Shown here in pieces: positions 22,930-27,718 of a stretch of DNA of 27,718 nt. The DNA is from Candidatus Marinamargulisbacteria bacterium SCGC AAA071-K20 (GTDB lineage Bacteria > Margulisbacteria > Marinamargulisbacteria > GCA-2716485 > AAA071-K20). The stretch is from assembly GCA_003265975.1 (NCBI GenBank), contig QFBU01000016.1, positions 1-27,718 of the forward strand, in the 5' to 3' direction. The stretch's first letter is position 1; every line of letters begins with the position of its first letter. Made by a program: the position numbers and the translations under genes. The notes beneath the pieces were generated by a model. That model was not told where the DNA came from, searched no databases, and saw only the letters and a program-made list of their open reading frames with translations.

Positions 22930-23907
22930 ATGATAGTAGTTACCGGCGGGGCTGGATTTATTGGTAGTTCATTTATATGGAAGTTAAATCAAGAAGGATT
23001 TGACAACATAATTATAGTGGATAACTTGTATGATTCTACGAAGTGGGAAAACTTGGTTAATTTACGCTATAGAAACTATTTTCACCGTGACGAATTTATT
23101 CAACGACTCCTCAAAGAGGATTTTGACTTCAACATAAATGCCATTTTTCATCTTGGCGCTTGTTCGGCAACCACTGAAACCGACATGGATTTCTTAATGG
23201 AAAATAATTTTAAATATACTCAAATTTTAGCTAAATGGTGTTTACAGAATCATAGTTACTTTATGTATGCCTCTAGCGCTGCCACTTATGGAAATGGCTC
23301 AGAGGGTTTTGAGGATAATGAAAAGAACTTAGTTAAACTAAAACCCATCAATAGGTATGGCTACTCAAAACACTTATTTGACCTCACTGCTCAGCAACAA
23401 GATTGGGCTGAAAACTTAGTAGGTCTTAAATTTTTCAATGTATTTGGCCCTAATGAATATCACAAAGGGGATATGAGAAGTGTGGTTTGTAAAGCATTTG
23501 ACCAAGTAGGGCATACTAAGCAAATGAAGCTGTTTAAGTCTTACCACCCTGATTTTGAAGATGGTGGGCAAAAACGAGATTTTATTTACGTTAAAGATTG
23601 TGTGGATGTTATGTGGTGGCTATATAAAAATCCTAAGATATCGGGACTTTTTAATGTTGGTACAGGGTCAGCACGTACTTGGAATGACTTGGCCAATGCA
23701 CTATTTTTAGCAATGGATATACCTCCTTCTATTGAGTATATCGAGATGCCCGACTCTCTAAAAAATCAGTATCAATACTATACAGAAGCGACTATGGCTA
23801 AATTGAGAAGTGTGGGTTACAAAAAACCATTTACGTCTCTTGAACACGCTGTGAAAGACTATGTACAAAAGTATATGTCTACACCCTCTAAACATTTAAG
23901 TAATTAA
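22930..23907 (+). CDS. hldD: ADP-L-glycero-D-manno-heptose 6-epimerase HldD
   Basis: The product makes ADP-L-glycero-D-manno-heptose for the LPS inner core, pointing to a Gram-negative-type outer membrane. The 325-aa SDR-fold protein has VTGGAGFIGSSF (4-15), the HldD-specific LGACSATTETD (75-85), YASSAATYG (113-121) and the catalytic pair YGYSK (Tyr143, Lys147), then FNVFGPNEYHKGDMRSV, a signature of the family. GGAGG sits 6 bases before the ATG. It ends one base from the convergent polysaccharide gene. Confidence 0.95.
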   Translation: MIVVTGGAGFIGSSFIWKLNQEGFDNIIIVDNLYDSTKWENLVNLRYRNYFHRDEFIQRLLKEDFDFNINAIFHLGACSATTETDMDFLMENNFKYTQILAKWCLQNHSYFMYASSAATYGNGSEGFEDNEKNLVKLKPINRYGYSKHLFDLTAQQQDWAENLVGLKFFNVFGPNEYHKGDMRSVVCKAFDQVGHTKQMKLFKSYHPDFEDGGQKRDFIYVKDCVDVMWWLYKNPKISGLFNVGTGSARTWNDLANALFLAMDIPPSIEYIEMPDSLKNQYQYYTEATMAKLRSVGYKKPFTSLEHAVKDYVQKYMSTPSKHLSN

Positions 23908-23908
23908 A

Positions 23909-25786
23909 TTAAGAGGTTTTTGTACTTTTTTTTTCTTCTGGATTAAACGCGTTTGCTGTTTCAATTAATAAAGATTTAGATTCTTCTGCTGTATTTTTTA
24001 CGCAGGAAAGTAGTAATTCATCAATTAACTTTTTTACTTTATCTTGGTCAAAATTAGATGGCGCTGTAACAAAAATCTTTTTGTGAGATGTTTTTGAAAT
24101 TGATCGTTTGTCGAAAAATAGTTTTTCATGAATTTTTTCCCCGGGCCTTAGCCCAACCACTTTTATGTCCATGTCTTTGCCTTCTTCAAATCCTGACAAA
24201 TGTATTAGATCTCTTGCAAGGTCAATTATTTTTATAGGTTCTCCCATATCTAGAATAAAAATTTCTCCACCCTGACTCAGAGCGCCTGTTTGAATTACTA
24301 AACTTACCGCCTCAGGAATAGTCATAAAAAAACGAGTCATAGAGTCATGAGTTACCGTAACCGGACCCCCTTTAGCAATTTGTGATTTAAATAAGGGTAC
24401 AACGCTGCCGGTTGAACCTAAAACGTTTCCAAATCGTACCGCTGATATTTTTGTTTTACTTGTTTTTGCAGCGCTTTGTACTAGTACCTCGCATAGTCGC
24501 TTGGTGGCTCCCATGGCGTTCATTGGGTTCACTGCTTTGTCTGTTGATATTAATACGAAGTCTTTTACCAGAAATTCTTCAGATAACTCGAGTAGGTTTT
24601 TTGTTCCTAAAATATTATTTTCAATGACCTCTTGTACGTTTCTTTCCATTAAAGGAACGTGTTTGTGCGCAGCGGCGTGAAAAACGATGTCTGGTTTGTA
24701 TTTATGAAAGTATTTCATTAAGCGCGACTTGTTTTTAACGTCCGTAACAATGGGGACTAGGTCTGTACTTTGGTGTGATTGATTACTTAGTTCAAGATGA
24801 ATGTGGTACATAGAGTTTTCGTCTTTGTCGATCATCACTAAGGTTTTTGGTGAAAAGCGCTTAATTTGTCGACAAAGTTCTGACCCGATAGACCCTCCCC
24901 CTCCTGTAATTAATACAACTCGGTCTGTTAGATATTCTGAAATGGCACTTAAGTCTAAATTGATTACTGGGCGTCTTAAAAGATCTTCAATTTTCACATC
25001 TCTTAGTTGGTTAATACTAACTTTGTCACCAATAATGTCCGAAAGTCCCGGTGTAATTTTAAAGTCGACTTTTGTTTCTTCACAAATTTTCATTAAACGT
25101 CTTATGTCTTTTCCTGGTGCTGACGGAATGGCAATGATGGCTTGGTCAATATTTTTTTCTTCGACTAGTCTAGGAAGTTCCGATGTGAGGCCTAATACAG
25201 GGGCTTGATAGATAATTTGGCCTACTTTATTGGGTTTATCGTCAACAAATCCAACTAGTTTGTAGTTTAGTTTTGAGCTCATTACTAGCTCTCTGGCTAT
25301 CATAACAGCACCATCACCAGCACCAATTATAATGACTCTTTTTTTCTTTTTTTCTTTTGCTTTTGATTTAGACACAATATAGTCTCTATAAATTTTTAGC
25401 CCAGCTCTTAAGGATCCTATACATAAAATATTGAACGCCCAGTCTATTAAGAGAATGCGTTTTTGATAGGGGAATCCTTTTGTCATAAATAGAATACAGA
25501 CAATAATTAATGTACTTAAACTGACTGACTTAACGATGTTCACAAATTCTTTGGTAGAGGCATATCGCCATAAGAAATCGTAGAGATGGAAGATATAGTT
25601 AGAAGTAAGTCTGATAACTACATTTAAAGCAAAAACCCACCACGTTGCTTTAATAATAAGTGGGATTGTGGCGATTGGATAGAAAAAAGAAAAGGAAACC
25701 GAAATTGTGGCAAATGCGGCACAAATGTCATAGATAAAGAGAATGATGCGACGTTGTTTAGGTGTAATCTTGTCTAAAAAATGCAT
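23909..25786 (-). CDS. membrane-bound nucleotide-sugar 4,6-dehydratase (FlaA1/WbpM/CapD family)
   Basis: Enzymes of this family dehydrate and/or epimerise UDP-HexNAc for O-antigen, capsule or glycan synthesis. The 625-aa protein has four predicted membrane helices (about 12-35, 41-62, 84-104, 110-130), a CoA-binding-like Rossmann domain (VIIIGAGDGAVMIARE, 151-166) and a catalytic SDR domain with VLITGGGGSIGSELCRQ (about 292-308), VFHAAAHKHVPLME and ISTDKAVNPMNAMGATKR near 400. All expected parts are present. The 43-base gap to the upstream Nif3 gene suggests they may be co-transcribed. With hldD it marks surface glycan synthesis. Confidence 0.92.
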   Translation of the reverse strand: MHFLDKITPKQRRIILFIYDICAAFATISVSFSFFYPIATIPLIIKATWWVFALNVVIRLTSNYIFHLYDFLWRYASTKEFVNIVKSVSLSTLIIVCILFMTKGFPYQKRILLIDWAFNILCIGSLRAGLKIYRDYIVSKSKAKEKKKKRVIIIGAGDGAVMIARELVMSSKLNYKLVGFVDDKPNKVGQIIYQAPVLGLTSELPRLVEEKNIDQAIIAIPSAPGKDIRRLMKICEETKVDFKITPGLSDIIGDKVSINQLRDVKIEDLLRRPVINLDLSAISEYLTDRVVLITGGGGSIGSELCRQIKRFSPKTLVMIDKDENSMYHIHLELSNQSHQSTDLVPIVTDVKNKSRLMKYFHKYKPDIVFHAAAHKHVPLMERNVQEVIENNILGTKNLLELSEEFLVKDFVLISTDKAVNPMNAMGATKRLCEVLVQSAAKTSKTKISAVRFGNVLGSTGSVVPLFKSQIAKGGPVTVTHDSMTRFFMTIPEAVSLVIQTGALSQGGEIFILDMGEPIKIIDLARDLIHLSGFEEGKDMDIKVVGLRPGEKIHEKLFFDKRSISKTSHKKIFVTAPSNFDQDKVKKLIDELLLSCVKNTAEESKSLLIETANAFNPEEKKSTKTS

Positions 25787-25829
25787 GAGCTCACTATACG
25801 ATTAAGACTAATTTTGATCAAGTAAAGGG

Positions 25830-26555
25830 CTACCCCACGATTTCAATTTTTAAGCTTGGAAAAGATGACGATAATTTGTGTTTGATTATTGGAAGGACCA
25901 CATCTTCTGATTCTTTATGCCCTACTGTAATGACGGTTATGTTATTCATGTCGCAAAATACGTGGTCGTGGTAATTTATTTCGCCTGTTATGAAGCAGTC
26001 GATGTCTTGTGATGGTAATGCCATTACTAGCCCATGACCACTTCCGCAACAAAATCCAATTTTAGAGACTTCTTTTTTTGAGGTGTCACCTTGAATTGTA
26101 CATGGCATTATTTTTGCAAGATCTTTTACCTTTTTTTTAACATTAACTATTTTTCCGAAACCTTGGGCTATTGGCTTTCTATTTTTTGGATTTAGACCAA
26201 AGGCTTTAATGAAGGTGTCGTTTACTCCGTCTGCAGCTAGGTCTAAGTTTGTGTGCGCACTTAATAATGTTGCTTTAGTTTTAAAAAAATGACTTAGTAT
26301 TTGGCCCATGTCGTTGGAGTAATCAATTGACGATAAGGGATTAAAAAAAATGGGGTGATGGGTTAAGACTAGATCTGGTTTGGTTTTAGCCATTGTTTTT
26401 AAAGTCGCTTTGTCTACGTCTAGTGCAATTAATACTGACTTAATAATTTGATTTGGGCCTCCTATTTGGATACCTACATTGTCCCACTGAGCGGCGGTGT
26501 TTTCGGGGGCCCATTTGTTTAACCAAGCATGTATTTGTTTTAGTGATGTGGACAT
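25830..26555 (-). CDS. Nif3-family dinuclear metal protein (YbgI/YqfO type)
   Basis: Nif3-like proteins bind two metal ions and have been linked to GTP cyclohydrolase-like and stress functions; the exact reaction is unsettled. The 241-aa protein has AAQWDNVGIQIG (21-32), the metal motif VLTHHPIFF (about 63-71), SAHTNLDLAADGVND (about 98-112), GFCCGSGHGLV and TGEINYHDH near the C-terminus. This is the short form without the PII-like insertion. It follows the glycine-rich orphan by 18 bases. Confidence 0.9.
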   Translation of the reverse strand: MSTSLKQIHAWLNKWAPENTAAQWDNVGIQIGGPNQIIKSVLIALDVDKATLKTMAKTKPDLVLTHHPIFFNPLSSIDYSNDMGQILSHFFKTKATLLSAHTNLDLAADGVNDTFIKAFGLNPKNRKPIAQGFGKIVNVKKKVKDLAKIMPCTIQGDTSKKEVSKIGFCCGSGHGLVMALPSQDIDCFITGEINYHDHVFCDMNNITVITVGHKESEDVVLPIIKHKLSSSFPSLKIEIVG

Positions 26556-26573
26556 TTTTAGAGTATATCTCTA

Positions 26574-27716
26574 TTACTCTATGAGGCCTAGCATGGGTCG
26601 TAATCTATCACCTGCAGCCTCAAAAGATTCAGCATTGTTTGACAATGCACTGTTAATAACTGTCTTTAGGTCCTCCCATTGCTGTGGCCCTGTTCTTGTT
26701 CTTAGGTTCATTTGAATTCCTGTTTTTACTCCTGCAAAAAGTCCACCCAACGCAGTAATTGGATTATGTCTACATCCTCCTAAAAAATCACCTACTGCTA
26801 GCACGGCGCTGTCGACTACCATATTTGCTCCTGACGTTATTACTGTGCCAATAGCGGCACCCACTTTGAAATTCCAAGCGTCTAGGAGATTAATGTCTTC
26901 TCCAACGTTAAAAAGGGTCTTTCCAACCGCATTTGTCCCTTTATAAAGGGAGTGAAAAGCCTCTAAAGAGCCGTCCCCCCATGAAATATGTAAGGGATGT
27001 TCTTCTGAGAGAGTTTGTCCCAAACAGTAGTCTTTAACGAATGTTCCTGTATTATCCCAAATGTTTGGTGCTGGGTCCCTTACAAAATGGTATGCCGCTT
27101 TAGCGTTGCTTGCTGCCTTTTCCCAACCATTCAGTGTAAGCATTGTTCCTAATCCTGTAAGGGCTCCTGCAAGTAGACCCAAGGTACCTCTTAATGGTCT
27201 TACTTTCACTTTTGGAATTTCGGCATCTAAAATTGCGAGTCCTTTTCCGCCAAGGTAGGTTACTCCAGCACCTACAGCTTGTAAGATACGTGCACCTGTT
27301 TCCAGGACACCTGCTGCTGCAGAGAGACCGATGTTTATTAAGCCTCCGATACAACCCACTACTCCTCGACCTACTAAGTATCCTACTCCGGCCGTGGTTC
27401 CTTTAATTACGGTATGAAAAACTTGACACGTTTTATTAAAAAAATACTTTGCTGACCTTGGTTCAACCTCATCTGGGTTAAATGCAGTACCAGTACTACA
27501 CAACCTCCCTAACGCCAGCCTATTTACGTTGGAGACACTTCTTGCTCTTGAAAACCATTTTCCTTCGCTTGGTTTAGTGGATGAAGAACTGCCTATTGGC
27601 CCAATGGGTTGTCTACGTCCTCCATTAGTTACCTTCACTTGTTCTAAATTCACATTACATCTTGCGTTACTATCTGCAGCTGCAGACCCTAACCCTAACC
27701 CTAACCCTAACCCTAC
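26574..27716 (-). CDS. orphan glycine-rich hydrophobic protein, 5' end beyond the window; (Gly-Leu) repeat encoded by TTAGGG units
   Basis: I do not recognise a family. The frame is open to the right edge: upstream of the first possible start in view (GTG 27653, no Shine-Dalgarno) it reads VGLGLGLGLGSAAADSNARCN, in which the GL repeats come from four TTAGGG units plus a partial one. The body has a long Gly/Ala/Val-rich amphipathic stretch (for example TTAGVGYLVGRGVVGCIGGL; SAAAGVLETGARILQAVGAG; LGLLAGALTGLGTMLTL) and a second one near the C-terminus. These could be membrane hairpins or glycine-zipper helices, as in pore-forming or inclusion-membrane proteins. This is inference. The true start is probably outside the window. 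Confidence 0.6.
   Translation of the reverse strand, partial: VGLGLGLGLGSAAADSNARCNVNLEQVKVTNGGRRQPIGPIGSSSSTKPSEGKWFSRARSVSNVNRLALGRLCSTGTAFNPDEVEPRSAKYFFNKTCQVFHTVIKGTTAGVGYLVGRGVVGCIGGLINIGLSAAAGVLETGARILQAVGAGVTYLGGKGLAILDAEIPKVKVRPLRGTLGLLAGALTGLGTMLTLNGWEKAASNAKAAYHFVRDPAPNIWDNTGTFVKDYCLGQTLSEEHPLHISWGDGSLEAFHSLYKGTNAVGKTLFNVGEDINLLDAWNFKVGAAIGTVITSGANMVVDSAVLAVGDFLGGCRHNPITALGGLFAGVKTGIQMNLRTRTGPQQWEDLKTVINSALSNNAESFEAAGDRLRPMLGLIE
27687..27715. repeat. telomere-type hexamer array (CCCTAA)4 plus CCCTA
   Basis: Four perfect CCCTAA units (27687-27710) are followed by a partial fifth. On the minus strand this is TTAGGG, the telomeric unit of vertebrates, fungi and several protists. It lies inside an open reading frame as Gly-Leu codons and 3 bases from the edge of the window. 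Confidence 0.95.
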
Positions 27717-27718
27717 CG

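Noticed and set aside
24412..25208. Plus-strand ORFs opposite the nucleotide-sugar dehydratase
   Set aside because: They are shadows of a gene with clear conserved motifs on the minus strand.
27687..27715. Genuine chromosome telomere
   Set aside because: Only four full units are present, they are embedded in an open reading frame, and the last bases (CCCTACCG) already depart from the repeat. A real telomere cannot be claimed from this.

Overview
The window reads as a compact, AT-rich bacterial chromosome segment using the standard bacterial code. The organism is probably diderm, because it has HldD, the ADP-heptose epimerase of LPS core synthesis. It also has a MenA-type prenyltransferase (menaquinone) and genes for biotin, tyrosine/phenylalanine and FAD synthesis. 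I cannot place it with certainty. The mix of a Gram-negative envelope, menaquinone, AroH-type chorismate mutase and many orphan proteins suggests a deep-branching uncultivated lineage (Margulisbacteria-like is my guess from memory, not a demonstrated placement).

Layout. 1-236: 3' end of an FtsI-type transpeptidase. 237-756: gene-poor, holding one doubtful ORF and a 32-codon CxxC mini-protein gene. 757-1572 (-): thyA, divergent from ftsZ (1707-3041, +). 3080-4865 (+): bioF and a bioH-like esterase. 4804-6657 (-): two orphan genes. 6912-8107 (+): aroH-tyrA. 8097-8801 (-): bioD. 8871-10655 (+): a 594-aa membrane-anchored protein with the motif order of a eukaryotic-type ubiquitin-specific protease. 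10652-11419 (-): bioC. 11493-11568 (+): tRNA-Val(UAC), whose 3' end is one arm tip of a 60-bp imperfect inverted repeat. This is followed by a decayed rhuM gene (11780-12055), an SPFH/prohibitin gene (12131-13009, -), a decayed TylF-type methyltransferase (13101-13669, -), a TraB/TIKI-like protein (13714-14769, +) and a 100-aa orphan (14891-15193, +).

The long minus-strand operon nusA-infB-rbfA-nrnA-truB-ribF-menA (22282 down to 15190) has overlapping or nearly abutting genes. A near-consensus promoter and an intrinsic terminator hairpin lie in the leader just upstream of nusA, suggesting attenuation. Upstream are a SlyD-like FKBP (-) and hldD (+). A minus-strand set follows: a FlaA1/CapD-type nucleotide-sugar dehydratase, a Nif3-family protein and a glycine-rich orphan. 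That orphan's open frame runs off the right edge through a (CCCTAA)4 telomere-type hexamer repeat.

Housekeeping genes are interleaved with islands of unknown, eukaryote-like or decayed genes. The biotin genes (bioF, bioH-like, bioD, bioC) are scattered around those islands, and the ubiquitin-protease-like gene sits between bioD and bioC. The strongest candidates for undescribed biology are the ubiquitin-protease-like protein, the tRNA-anchored long hairpin with its strand-specific G.U pattern, the NusA with an IF2-N-like tail behind an attenuator leader, and the telomere-like coding repeat.
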